Of a DNA stretch of 64,000 nucleotides, positions 52,901 to 61,100 are shown piece after piece (positions within the stretch are counted from its first letter, which is position 1; each line of letters starts with the position of its first letter). Below the pieces are notes generated by a model. That model was not told the origin of the DNA, did no database searches, and saw only the letters and a list, made by a program, of their open reading frames with translations. The DNA comes from CAZEMR01 sp964513465. Lineage in GTDB: Bacteria > Bacteroidota > Ignavibacteria > Kapaibacteriales > UBA2268. Made by a program: the position numbers and the translations under genes. The DNA lies in the NCBI GenBank assembly GCA_964513465.1, contig CAZEMR010000002.1:1-64000 (forward strand). The letters are read 5' to 3'.

Positions 52901-54930
52901 ACATCAATACAGATGACGAATTGGAGGACGCCGCTGCAGTAAACTGGGACTTCCGTTATGGTAAGACTTCGTACGGATTCCACAACCAGGTTATCTATCC
53001 GCAGGAAGGCGACACGGTAGTGGTAGACACCACAGTGGTACGCAACGAACAGGGCGAGATAGTATCGATTATCACCCAGATGAAACCGCAGTGGATGAAC
53101 GAGGACTTCTTCTATTCCTATGATGAAGAAGACCCGACATTTGCCGATCCTTACGGAATCGAATTCCAGACTCAGGGCATCATCAATGTTCGCATCGACG
53201 AAGCCCAGGCACGCGCACTGCTTACACCGTCGAACCAGCAAAATGGCGCTCTGAATACGGATACTCTGTTTACAGTAGCGATCAATGATGGTCACAACGG
53301 ACTCACGAAACAAACATATGAAATCTTCATCAACGTGCAGCCTGAGATCACAACAACCAGTCTGCCCGCAGCGATTGAAGATACTGACTATAACCCGGGT
53401 ATGAACGACGAAGAAAAGATGATCAATGTGTTTGATCCTAACTTCGGTCAGACCCACAGATTCGAATTAGTATACGAAGACTATCCGCTTGACGAAATTC
53501 CGATTGACCCCTGCTTCGACGAAGCCGGAACAATTGACCTGACCGGTCTGAAAACCACACCGGAATGGTTGAGAATTAACGAAGAAAGCGGTCTGCTTTA
53601 TGGTACTCCGGGCGTTGATGACGCACCGAAGACCGAGCAGATAACAGTAATCGTATGGGACGAAGACGATCTGGTTGACGTTCGTACATACACACTGACA
53701 GTCGAAGAAACAAACCACGATCCGGAACTGGAAGCACTTCCTATAACCAAATGCGTGGACGAAGGACGCCCGTATACGGATTCGATCAGAGTATATGACA
53801 AAGACCTTCTTGGCGACGAGAAAGCTGAAGAAATCACAGTTACCGTTATCGAGCCCACTGGCGGTGTAGTAAGCGTAAGACCCGGCCGTGTAACCGGTCC
53901 GCTCGATGAGCCTTATGCCAATTTCGAAATCTATTCGGACGACTTCTCGAACGTACCGAGAGATCCGGATGGCAAGGTAACAATCGTGCTCGAAATCAGT
54001 GATGGAGAAACCACAATCGAACGTGAATACAGACTCAGATTCAGCGATGAGACAGACTTTATCTGCCCGCTTTACATCGAAAACAGCCGCGGCAGCTTCG
54101 AAATCCTCGAATGGGGTATCGGAGTGGTCGGTGCCACAACCGGCGACGGCTTTGACGGCGAAGCAATTGGTCATCTCGACGAGGAATTCTGCGAATACGA
54201 ACTGCCGCCACTGCCGCAGCAGGATATATTCGATGCACGCTGGAATATTCAGACAACCAACGGTACGATACGCAACATATTCCCGAGACCGGAACCCGGC
54301 CAGGCAGAGAAGAGAATCTTCCGCGGTATGTTCCAGCCCGGAGGAGTTAACGGACAGACATCACCGATGTATCCGATAACAATCACATGGAACCTCGATG
54401 ATGTTCCGGCAGTTGACGAAACAGCGGTCAACCCGACTGGCTCGGTATGGTATCTGCGCGATGCTTCGAGCGACGGTTATCTCTTCAGCGTCAATATGCA
54501 CACTGGCGACGCTCTCTATCAGACCGGTTCGGTAACAATCGACAGAACCGATCCTGAGAACTTCAAAGTTGTCATCAACCAGCCTGCGATTACAGACTTT
54601 GTGATCGTACACGACTGGGCGAACAGCGTAGAACAGCCAGTTGCATCGATTACCGAAACAGCAATCAACGGCGTAACGCCGAACCCGGTTAACGAAACAT
54701 CGACAGTCCGCTTCAGCGTAGTACGCAGCGGCAATGTAAGCATCGATGTAGTCGACGACCTTGGTAAAGTGGTTGCCACAGTGACAGATGCATACTATCC
54801 CGCAGGCGAACATACAGTTCAGTGGGATGCACGCGATTACTCAGGCGCCGCACTTGCGAATGGCCACTATACCATCCGCCTTGTAGCCGGCACCTCGATG
54901 AGCGCATATCCGGTAGTTGTTGTAAAATAA
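46942..54930 (+). CDS. Giant T9SS surface protein: beta-helix with inserted 7-blade propeller, 2662 aa
   Basis: The signal peptide MQRLLRLSLFALLLGLLATS ends near GYAQQ. Residues about 295-790 carry many GGA(I/L) motifs (GGAITTF, GGALQIL, GGAIYIAG, GGALYVG, GGAIFCE, GGAIYVD, GGAIFGK, GGAIDYH, GGAIYAL, GGAIAMV) with FxxN-type neighbours, like Chlamydia Pmp beta-helix repeats. Residues about 850-1135 are seven repeats of about 41 residues of the Ycf48 type (for example GYVVGDRGVILKTTDGGANW). GGAIYLL, GAAIYSDN and GAILYGE then resume at 1154-1250. Ig-like modules follow, including a putative-Ig segment PEWLRINEESGLLYGTP (about 2206). A domain shared with neighbours lies at 2389-2561, and the T9SS/FlgD-type tail (VTPNPVNETSTVRFSVVRSG) closes it. 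GGAGG precedes the ATG. Confidence 0.95.
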   Translation: MQRLLRLSLFALLLGLLATSAGYAQQVFVSGRIAPGDVRVFVKDSTYIINRDYVVGGTLIIEPGTEIYFYPNGRLIDSTGGRIIADGFAMTDYNANPDGINPIATPGSPSNPQGFDGYSDLDYFLYEGTDNTVDVDTDRDPTVHPSKENIIFNVKLDIQNRVVRDFPLSAADPNQRDMDIGAEEAEISYEEAIMFYAARLYMNPDDDVNLRIRPWQRLGAKEVPFDQSQIRFIGQKTNNFSREWGHIIVLPGARAAFFRNCSFEEMRKDTTVDRLPLYDVAAMGPQWVQINERLNQLTNGAGGAITTFSSRTWLLNCDFVHNMARYRGGALQILQAPHGYPMSDRVLDTYTLDKNPNITDKDGTTSEVLEDNPILAIDYIDENMPEPFDSDFERQAFDDGRIAVYLGRMRNLNFDRNFTQLANVGRTMIGTPPVEVVTDLEEPADFPNAYGNHAFGGAIYIAGAEGDPDRQLEIGLGVNNSIMIGGEEVEFDQEDTFDATDNMAVNFQDAGASQGARGGALYVGRYTSLIVAGNFTGNETDAVFMDTPEAGFNAGYFSMGGAIFCENTLGRLQVRGGPRRDMIGNPTEFIDNFAGAGGAIYVDGNTDPRMSPIIGGSDDHIFTRDYGFNVTFESNEAVASGGAIFGKRHMTINGAGGVEDENLIGYGGNYPIKFLDNTAGFSGGAIDYHLPNATPLPASQRIVQIVRALFEGNEVGADVTGDLRMDVRGGGAIYALNADLNVVKGVEFTENMVYNGNGGAIAMVHPTTSFRRFFVSDLDEVYYDANGVANWFTSNDDVMAFRSFEYPPDARMLTRFLGNEIEVDDDVIEAQSGTGTTQIGKGTMPLTDPLYATAWVDMNTGFAVGYNGVIVKFEDGGDKWTYQNSGTNFRLNDVFFTNAMTGYVVGDRGVILKTTDGGANWIMMNSPTASQLNGVTFASTQVGYAVGDNGIMLKTTDAGMTWSAMQPQTNDLNDVYFTGLADGFAVGERGTILTTIDGGMNWDIQFIPGLATTLNDVFFQSASTGYIVGDLGAVIRTEDGGDTWDIIDADVDVNLHASYFTDQNTGYIAGDFGMIKMTNDGGDTWAEQDAGEDYNLYDAFFVAIDYGYVVGAYGYVAKTENAGADWEEVNPTDTANIDVVRFHPEVGLPENGVGLGGAIYLLDVQKTQRVGREDTLRLNRVRMQDNMAFTGAAIYSDNFDLKLIFNRSLVTGNVATSEIGWEQNRINGPVSKTNGQIESNFASSDLAGAILYGEVQGPLPSFMYSEAANSIYNNSARFLIRLPDAPNTKGVLAGQTGIGFGGTDTLRGNYWGLTEANVDLLLENQSGLPGAVNETFFVNSEFNHEQNYLTFVYDSNELLEQGPFESLNNYSYEPIPLRNGTTENEVGTGSLDERALMSGLIYDIYDKGTDVKAADYSNRRMCPIEDFAVGIPPVLRRFDDPDMPSNGKYVKRWTRDPEIANAVDGNGDPLFPDLWELQDEFRKNDKGEFFHPIGYPVYLETMVNYDGLIDRSNHDPRLLNETVFFVINEMTGDYIRVNLRQAEEEAEYRENFRARVELVPDSSFRNPNTLMRRTSEGLLNLGTGFNLLNQIRHNAYKEDQAALPGRKYDVPYLLTGITNSLGKVDRLLQNRPEMPASNDGRVTYFAGERYGALPVDTGDVVRVISRTVLWREGEVEAYDDGISFKVVRSTVPPQFTGNVVSLQKDTIVQIGPSEYPWKREQGIPDTTYITELLHKIYVYEDREYPQEDGYYSDPDNLQNNQIAGYVGRDSILTITAIDLNRFLDPRAINDPENYSEITYRWYVNPNSGLARWLLVDHVPADHPDYDNPLYGANGYLLFRGMPINPYVVPGGEDVTVIAENYPPHYRVVDSLRQAGYSEEEIDLYVETFKEYLNTPEYDITNARYLQQDTINFGSDYMNSYQFKIFVTDSVPRVIPHTAQTEEVYRRINMQGDEELYVTYEPSVVPCGTNSEDKFIANLTDKLRFQIDINTDDELEDAAAVNWDFRYGKTSYGFHNQVIYPQEGDTVVVDTTVVRNEQGEIVSIITQMKPQWMNEDFFYSYDEEDPTFADPYGIEFQTQGIINVRIDEAQARALLTPSNQQNGALNTDTLFTVAINDGHNGLTKQTYEIFINVQPEITTTSLPAAIEDTDYNPGMNDEEKMINVFDPNFGQTHRFELVYEDYPLDEIPIDPCFDEAGTIDLTGLKTTPEWLRINEESGLLYGTPGVDDAPKTEQITVIVWDEDDLVDVRTYTLTVEETNHDPELEALPITKCVDEGRPYTDSIRVYDKDLLGDEKAEEITVTVIEPTGGVVSVRPGRVTGPLDEPYANFEIYSDDFSNVPRDPDGKVTIVLEISDGETTIEREYRLRFSDETDFICPLYIENSRGSFEILEWGIGVVGATTGDGFDGEAIGHLDEEFCEYELPPLPQQDIFDARWNIQTTNGTIRNIFPRPEPGQAEKRIFRGMFQPGGVNGQTSPMYPITITWNLDDVPAVDETAVNPTGSVWYLRDASSDGYLFSVNMHTGDALYQTGSVTIDRTDPENFKVVINQPAITDFVIVHDWANSVEQPVASITETAINGVTPNPVNETSTVRFSVVRSGNVSIDVVDDLGKVVATVTDAYYPAGEHTVQWDARDYSGAALANGHYTIRLVAGTSMSAYPVVVVK
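49490..50345 (+). repeat. Seven in-frame Ycf48-like propeller repeats
   Basis: Seven units of about 41 codons share G(F/Y)xVGxxGxxxxTxDGGxxW followed by a loop and LNDVxF. Cores: GFAVGYNGVIVKFEDGGDKW, GYVVGDRGVILKTTDGGANW, GYAVGDNGIMLKTTDAGMTW, GFAVGERGTILTTIDGGMNW, GYIVGDLGAVIRTEDGGDTW, GYIAGDFGMIKMTNDGGDTW, GYVVGAYGYVAKTENAGADW. Seven matches the blade number of Ycf48-type propellers. Repeats are similar but not identical at the DNA level. Confidence 0.9.
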
Positions 54931-54939
54931 GCTGAATCA

Positions 54940-54974
54940 ATGCAGGGGCCTCTCAGTAAAAAGAGGCCCCGCAT
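54940..54974 (+). terminator. Strong hairpin after the giant protein gene
   Basis: GGGGCCTCT (54945-54953) pairs perfectly with AGAGGCCCC (54962-54970), extended by ATGC/GCAT with one bulged A, loop CAGTAAAA. No T run follows, so it may act as a partial terminator or protect the 3' end of the upstream mRNA rather than stop transcription fully. Confidence 0.6.
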
Positions 54975-55019
54975 GAAATAATGCGAAAATTATTTCAAAA
55001 ATAAATTAGGAGATTAATA

Positions 55020-56903
55020 ATGAAGCGTTTTCTATCTTATGCTGCCGGAATTGCAATTTTGTTTTGCATAGCTTTTTCGGTACAGCCTGCCAAAGCGCAG
55101 TTATATGATGAATTCATGGGAATTGAGGTAGTGACTGGGGCCCCATACCAGGAGCTTACCAACGACGTACCTGTTCCCTCTACTTTCTTCGGTCTGCCGC
55201 CGAACTATGCAGAGCATCCGGACGATGGATACTACAGACTGCAGTTCCCGGCTGATTTCGAAGTTGAATTTAATGGTGAAGTATATGATTACGTGTGGAT
55301 TTGTGTGAACGGATTTATCACCTTCGGCGATCCGCCCCTGGTGCCCGCACGCGATCCTAACGGCATGTTTATCAATGCAAGCTCTTATCCGAAAAATGTG
55401 ATTGCTCCCTTCTGGGGCGACCACTTCTACAGAAATGATGATGATCAGTTCGAAGGTTACATGCCCTCGACCATTTCCTATAAGTTCGAAAATGATGTTC
55501 TGACCATCCAGTGGAAGAATCTGAATATCAACGACAAAACTGTGAAATCCAGCGTTGGTAACTTCCAGGTCAAAATCTACAAATCGCAGGATCCTCTTTC
55601 GGCACAAGCAGACATTGAATTCTGCTATGGCGCGGTCGGCGGCAATCCTTACACAACCGGCACACTCGTTGTAACCCGCGGCGCCAGCATTGGCATCAAG
55701 GGCGACTCCGAGAGCAATTACGAACCCGGCGCAAGCGATTATTATAATGGTCTTGAATTCGGTCAGGACGATCAGACCATCTTTACAAGCGAAGCGCTTT
55801 CGAATCAGTGGCCGCCTTCGGGCGCAACAGATCGCCGCATCCGCTTCAACGCGCTCAAGAGATTTAATATCGAAGAGTGGTGGGGCGATGGCGATGTGGA
55901 CTTCTCGAAAGCTGAAGGCCGCAAGCATTACGGAATGCCTCAGAGCAGATTTGTGACTGTCAATGACGCACGAATTATTATGAAATCCATTGCGACCGAT
56001 ATTCCTCTGGATCCGGTAAGAAGACGTGAAGCATATCATGCGGACGTTAACCACAATGGACGCTATTATCTGAACACAGAGGGCGAGAAAGTCAGCATTC
56101 CGTGGAGAGATATGTATTTTGCTGATAATCTTCCGGATCAGGTTTCTTCTTTGAATCAGATTAAGTTCCAGGCGAATGAATACGACGCAGCTCTGATTCT
56201 GAGCTACCTTTCGGCAAGAGTGCCTCAGCTTCCGTGGGTATATGACTATATTCCCCAGGGTGGCAAAATCAATGCCGAAGGCAAAGTGGCCAATGGTTTC
56301 TATTTTGGCGAAATTGCTGAAGTAAACGATGGCATGTATCAGATACCGGTATATCTGAACGGATACCTCGACGGAGCTCTCGGCCTTAAATTCGAAGTAA
56401 ACGGCCGCATCGAAAATGTGGTCAAAAATTCGACTTACGAAACTCTGATGGCCGATCATTTCAATGGTCGCGTAGTGGTTGCTGGCAACGATGACTTCTC
56501 GGCAGATGAGCCGATCTGCATCATTACAGCGACACTGGCAGATAACGTTTTCGAAGCCAGAAACATTCGTTTCAATGACGAAGAGACAGAAGATATCAGC
56601 TTCTCTCTCGGAGTAGAAGAGCAGAATGCAGGCGTAAGCGTTATCAGCAATTATCCGAACCCCTTCGCCGGATTCACCACATTTACAGTAAATGTGCCGG
56701 TACAGGGTAACTATTCAATCGAAGTGTTCGACATGCTTGGCAATCCGGTCGCTACAATTGCCGATACGGAAATGAGCGGCACCGAGACCTTCGAATGGAA
56801 CGGTACGGACAATAATGGTAAAGCGCTCGAATCGGGTATGTATATCTATCGCATATCCGGCGTGAATACATCTGTATCAGGCAAACTGGTAATAAGCAGA
56901 TAA
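55020..56903 (+). CDS. T9SS surface protein with nidogen-like and dockerin-like regions, 627 aa
   Basis: Signal peptide: MKRFLSYAAGIAILFCIAFS ending near AKAQ. The N-terminal third (about 40-275) has the NIDO-like pattern VWICVNGFITFGDPP, SSYPKNVIAPFWGDHFYRND and FQVKIY. Residues about 288-400 hold two calcium-loop/helix units reminiscent of dockerin: WGDGDVDFSKAEG with VNDARIIMKSIA, and HADVNHNGRYYLN with EYDAALILSYLSA. A beta-sandwich with cohesin-like features (FYFGEIAEVNDGMYQIPVYL) follows. The T9SS tail is SNYPNPFAGFTTFTVNVP ending GMYIYRISG (about 543-627). The dockerin reading is inferential because both calcium loops carry insertions. AGGAG precedes the ATG. Confidence 0.88.
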   Translation: MKRFLSYAAGIAILFCIAFSVQPAKAQLYDEFMGIEVVTGAPYQELTNDVPVPSTFFGLPPNYAEHPDDGYYRLQFPADFEVEFNGEVYDYVWICVNGFITFGDPPLVPARDPNGMFINASSYPKNVIAPFWGDHFYRNDDDQFEGYMPSTISYKFENDVLTIQWKNLNINDKTVKSSVGNFQVKIYKSQDPLSAQADIEFCYGAVGGNPYTTGTLVVTRGASIGIKGDSESNYEPGASDYYNGLEFGQDDQTIFTSEALSNQWPPSGATDRRIRFNALKRFNIEEWWGDGDVDFSKAEGRKHYGMPQSRFVTVNDARIIMKSIATDIPLDPVRRREAYHADVNHNGRYYLNTEGEKVSIPWRDMYFADNLPDQVSSLNQIKFQANEYDAALILSYLSARVPQLPWVYDYIPQGGKINAEGKVANGFYFGEIAEVNDGMYQIPVYLNGYLDGALGLKFEVNGRIENVVKNSTYETLMADHFNGRVVVAGNDDFSADEPICIITATLADNVFEARNIRFNDEETEDISFSLGVEEQNAGVSVISNYPNPFAGFTTFTVNVPVQGNYSIEVFDMLGNPVATIADTEMSGTETFEWNGTDNNGKALESGMYIYRISGVNTSVSGKLVISR

Positions 56904-58073
56904 TTGCGCTCTTTGAGTTTATATACGGCTTTGGTCTGGCTGCTGATAGCTTTCGGCAGCCAGGCCTCTAAAGCCGATTCGATCGAAGCGAGACTCGAGG
57001 TTCACGATTCGCCTGATGTTTGCGGGTCGCTGTCTCAGAAAAGAGTGCTGGTTACGATCGATATCGGTACGGTTCTGCCGACCGATTCGCTGTTCGGGTT
57101 CGATTTTTCGTTATATTATAATCCGGACAAGTTCAAATTTACTGATGGTATATATATAAATACCCTCGCAGAGTTCTTTGAAATGAAAGATATTACATTC
57201 GATGAGGGCGTGATTTCGGGATATGTGATTCAGTTCAACCCGCATCTGCCTCCGGTATACGGAGACCGCGCACTGATCGGATTTCTGGGGTATTATCTGA
57301 ACGATTGCCCCGATACGACGATTATGCATATAAGATACCTTGAGTTCACGGAGGAATATCAGCATAATGTCGCCAATTACGTACCCGATACTATTCATGC
57401 AGTTGTCCGGGAAAAAGATGACCGGACGCTGGCTGTGAATTTTGATAAAAATTCAATAGAATTCATAAGCGATTCGACTATCGGAGTAACGATTGCCGCA
57501 AAGGAATACGATGATTCGAGATTGAATTCGTTTTATGTGAACATAGGCGGCAGAAATACCGAAAGCTTTGAGTATTACGTGAACGAATTAAGCGATAATA
57601 TAAGAGTAGAAAGTATTACAGAAGAAAACAGCCTTATGCGCTTAGAATGCGGAATTGAAGGCAGCATCGATGGTGAAGAGATTCTGGAGCTTATGATAAA
57701 ACGAAAAGAAAACGTCGATGTGGAATTTGAAATAGTGATGGTGCCTGATGATTTAAACGAATGCGCATGCATTACAAATCTTGATGGAGATACTCTCCTG
57801 ATAAGCAGCGAGAAAAAAGAAGACACCACTTCGGTGGTTCAGACAGATAGAAATATTAAATATTATTACGATAAAAAATTCGACGAATTCGTAATCGAAA
57901 CTCCGGAAAATTCAGAAATATTGATTTATGGTTTTGCCGGAGCATTAAAAATGAAAAAAAGAAAATCAGAAATATATAACAGAATAGATGCGTCGGAATG
58001 GCCTCAGGGCATTTATCCGGCAATGATAAAGACAAGAAACGATATAAATAAAATTCTTTTGATAAAATACTAA
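56904..58073 (+). CDS. Cohesin-like secreted protein with degenerate T9SS tail, 389 aa
   Basis: No ATG fits. A TTG directly after the upstream stop (TAA-TTG) begins LRSLSLYTALVWLLIAFGSQ (Met at the first position in the cell), a good signal peptide ending near ASKA, so TTG 56904 is the likely start with translational coupling. Residues about 25-170 resemble cohesin-type beta-sandwiches: KRVLVTIDIGTVLPTDSLFG, FDFSLYYNPDKFKFTDG. The C-terminus (ILIYGFAGALKMKKRKSEIY, then ASEWPQGIYPAMIKTRN) keeps the end of a T9SS sorting domain but lacks the YPNP opening. Codon use is more AT-rich than in its neighbours. Confidence 0.82.
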   Translation: MRSLSLYTALVWLLIAFGSQASKADSIEARLEVHDSPDVCGSLSQKRVLVTIDIGTVLPTDSLFGFDFSLYYNPDKFKFTDGIYINTLAEFFEMKDITFDEGVISGYVIQFNPHLPPVYGDRALIGFLGYYLNDCPDTTIMHIRYLEFTEEYQHNVANYVPDTIHAVVREKDDRTLAVNFDKNSIEFISDSTIGVTIAAKEYDDSRLNSFYVNIGGRNTESFEYYVNELSDNIRVESITEENSLMRLECGIEGSIDGEEILELMIKRKENVDVEFEIVMVPDDLNECACITNLDGDTLLISSEKKEDTTSVVQTDRNIKYYYDKKFDEFVIETPENSEILIYGFAGALKMKKRKSEIYNRIDASEWPQGIYPAMIKTRNDINKILLIKY

Positions 58074-58086
58074 ATAATTACTTTTG
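58058..58086 (+). promoter_or_regulatory. Bacteroidota-type promoter upstream of the 1037-aa surface protein
   Basis: TTTG (58058-58061), a 17-base spacer, then TACTTTTG (58079-58086), an exact TAnnTTTG. The -33 element lies inside the last codons of the previous gene. AAGGAGG follows at 58094-58100, giving a very short leader. Confidence 0.4.
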
Positions 58087-58105
58087 TTAATTTAAGGAGG
58101 TCCTT

Positions 58106-61100
58106 ATGAATAGGTACTTTTTACAACGCCGGGAATACCGGATCTTGTTAAGCATATTCTTGTTTGTCGGCCTTCTGATGGCTTTTGCCCCAGATGCAAA
58201 AGCTCAGAACAGACCTGCTGCTCCGGTTATCAGCCTTACAGGGGCTTATGATGGCTGGGATCAGAATTGGTTCCCCGACGGCAGAATCACATTTTCACCT
58301 TCGCGCAATCTCGACAATCCGCGTGAAGTTCTTGTGCCCGTGTTTATCGAGAACAGATGGTTCTATTATGAGAATTCCGCACCTCAGTACATAGTCGATC
58401 CCATTAAGAGCTTTAAATTTACTGTTCTTTATGACTCGACTTATCTGAGAGCAGTGGGCTATCAGAAAACACATCCCCAGTTCGGCGAAGATGATCCTCG
58501 CCTTGACTATGATTTCCAGACCGGCGAACTTATCGAGCCGCTCGCAAAAAATTTCAATGTCGTATGGTTCGATGAACCGAATTCCGAATACAAAGAAATA
58601 TTCGAACCGGAATACGAATATTCTCCTAACGAAAAAAGACGGGGCCGCGGCATTACCATTACCGGTACTTCGACCGTTCCGATGCCCAATACAGATGTTA
58701 ACGCAGTTGGCGATTTCCAGGTTCTGCTTTATCTGAAATTCGAAGTAAGAACTACTCAGTCGGCCACTACTCCGCTGATTATTTCGCTGGAGTCGATTAT
58801 GTATAATGATCTCGACGTTCGTAAGAACGCTCCTTTCGAGGAGATGCGTCCTTATGATTCACAGGTCGAAACTCATTATTCGGACCCGACCAGATTCACT
58901 GGCGTTGCTGGTGTGAACAACGAAGCATATACGAAATTCAACACGTATCCGCAGTTCCCCGGCGTTATCTATGCAAAGATAACCGGCGCACTGCCTAGCT
59001 TTGATTTCACACTCCAGAGCTATTTCACTGGTACAGAAGGCATTCGCGAAGAAACACCTTCGCTGTTTGAAATCGTCGAGCCTCTTACTATCGATTCGAC
59101 AGAAATTCTGCCGAACTATGCAGAAGCCGAAATAAGAGTTATGAACGACGTCAGCGAAACAAGACTGCAGAACGTTCGCATCAGCTCCGATTCGGAATGG
59201 CTCTATTTCAATACATACTCGACCGGCGGTTCTCGTTCACCATGCCCCGGCCGTACGCACGACTGCTATATTGATTGGATAGACAATGGTACAATAACCT
59301 CGCCCGAAGGCGACCCTTACGGTGAAGTTCCCGAACCGGAAGGCGACGTTTATATTCGCATTTCGTGCGATCCTTCTGAAATTCAGGAAGAAGAAGAAAA
59401 AACCGGTGTCTATGTTGGCTACATTACGCTCGATTCCGACGATGCCGAATTCGAACCCGTACGTCTTAAAGTTACTTTCATGTACCTCAGATCGCCTTTC
59501 GACGGCCTTCTGGAAGACGTCCCCGGTATCAATCTTGATCTCGTAAATGGCAATGGCGAAAAAATCAATCTGATCTTCGGCGTCGGCCATCGCGCCACAC
59601 ACGGAGTTGATCCGCTTTATGGTGAATTTGCATATCAGTATCCGCTGTCGACCAACGATTTCGATGCGCGCTGGTATCCGAAAGACGATGATGGCACAAA
59701 TATTGTACCTTTTGGCTTGGGCGACATGGCTCCGAATGCTCTGAACCCGAGATCAAACTCGCGCGACATTCGTAATTATTATGCCACTTCGCATTCGCTT
59801 GCATACTACTGCGAATTCAATGCTGTTCAATATCCGCTGACTATCGAATGGGATATTAATGACTTTACGATACTGCTGCCCGACGGCACTCAGGAAGAGC
59901 CAACGCTCTATATCCGCGATATCGTAAACGGTGTACCGCAACAGGGAACGAATATGCGTAATGCTACTCGCACTGGCGCAACAACCTTTGCTTATACGAT
60001 CTCCGATCCGAGAGTGACTTCGTTCCTGATCGAATACACATTGCCTCAGGTTGTCGAATATCTCGACGAACTTGGCAACCCGATAATCAAAGATGGCTGG
60101 AACCTGCTTTCGATGCCGGTTCTCCCCGTTAACACCGAATGGGATCAGGTATTTCCGCTTGCAACAAACAAGCCGTGGAGATTCTATAACAACAACTATC
60201 AGCAGGAAGAAGTTCTGAAGCCTGGCCAGGGATACTTCGTGAAATACGAAGACGTGGTCGATACCCGCTTCAAAGGCGCCACACTTGTTAATATTTCGCC
60301 TGATATGGGCTATAACATCCGCCTGACTGGCGGCTGGAATACAATCGGTGCGCTTTCTATTCCGATGAGCATCAACGACATCGACTTCGAACCATTCCAG
60401 CCCGGTATTGTTCCGGATATCGACGAAGCGCTCGCCAAAGGTGTATACGAATACAGAACCGACCAGGGCTACTTCGAAGTATCGCAGCTTGTTCCGGGTC
60501 TTGGCTACTGGCTCTATGCCAACCAACAGGGCTACCTGGCGCTGAGAGCACAGAAGTTCAATGCAGCTCAGGATCAGAGCAATATCCGCAAAGAAACAGT
60601 GCTTGCGCAGAGCGTTAAAATTGATCTTAACGACAATGCACAGCATTCGAAATCGCTCTATCTGACCGAAAATAATCGCGTGGATCTCGGCAACTTCGAA
60701 TATCCTCCGGTACCGCCGATGGAACTCTTCGATGTTCGCTTCAGCAACAATGGCTATCTCGAAATGGCCGGAGAAGCTACCATGATGCTTCAGGGTGTTG
60801 AATATCCGATCTCGATCGCAATGCAGAATCCCGATGCGGTTTATACACTCACTGATGCCGTAACAGGCGAAGTGTTCGGACAAATCACCGAAGATAACAA
60901 TGTTATCGAAATCGAGAAAGTAAAATCCGACAGAATCAAAATTGAGAAAGCAGATGCAGAAGGATTCGAATTCAAAGCATATCCGAATCCCGCAAGCAGC
61001 TTTGCCAATGTGATGTTCAGCGTTCCCGAAAGCGGCAACGTCAACATCGCGCTTTACGATGCCATTGGCAATAAAGTGATGACAATCGCCGACGCACAGT

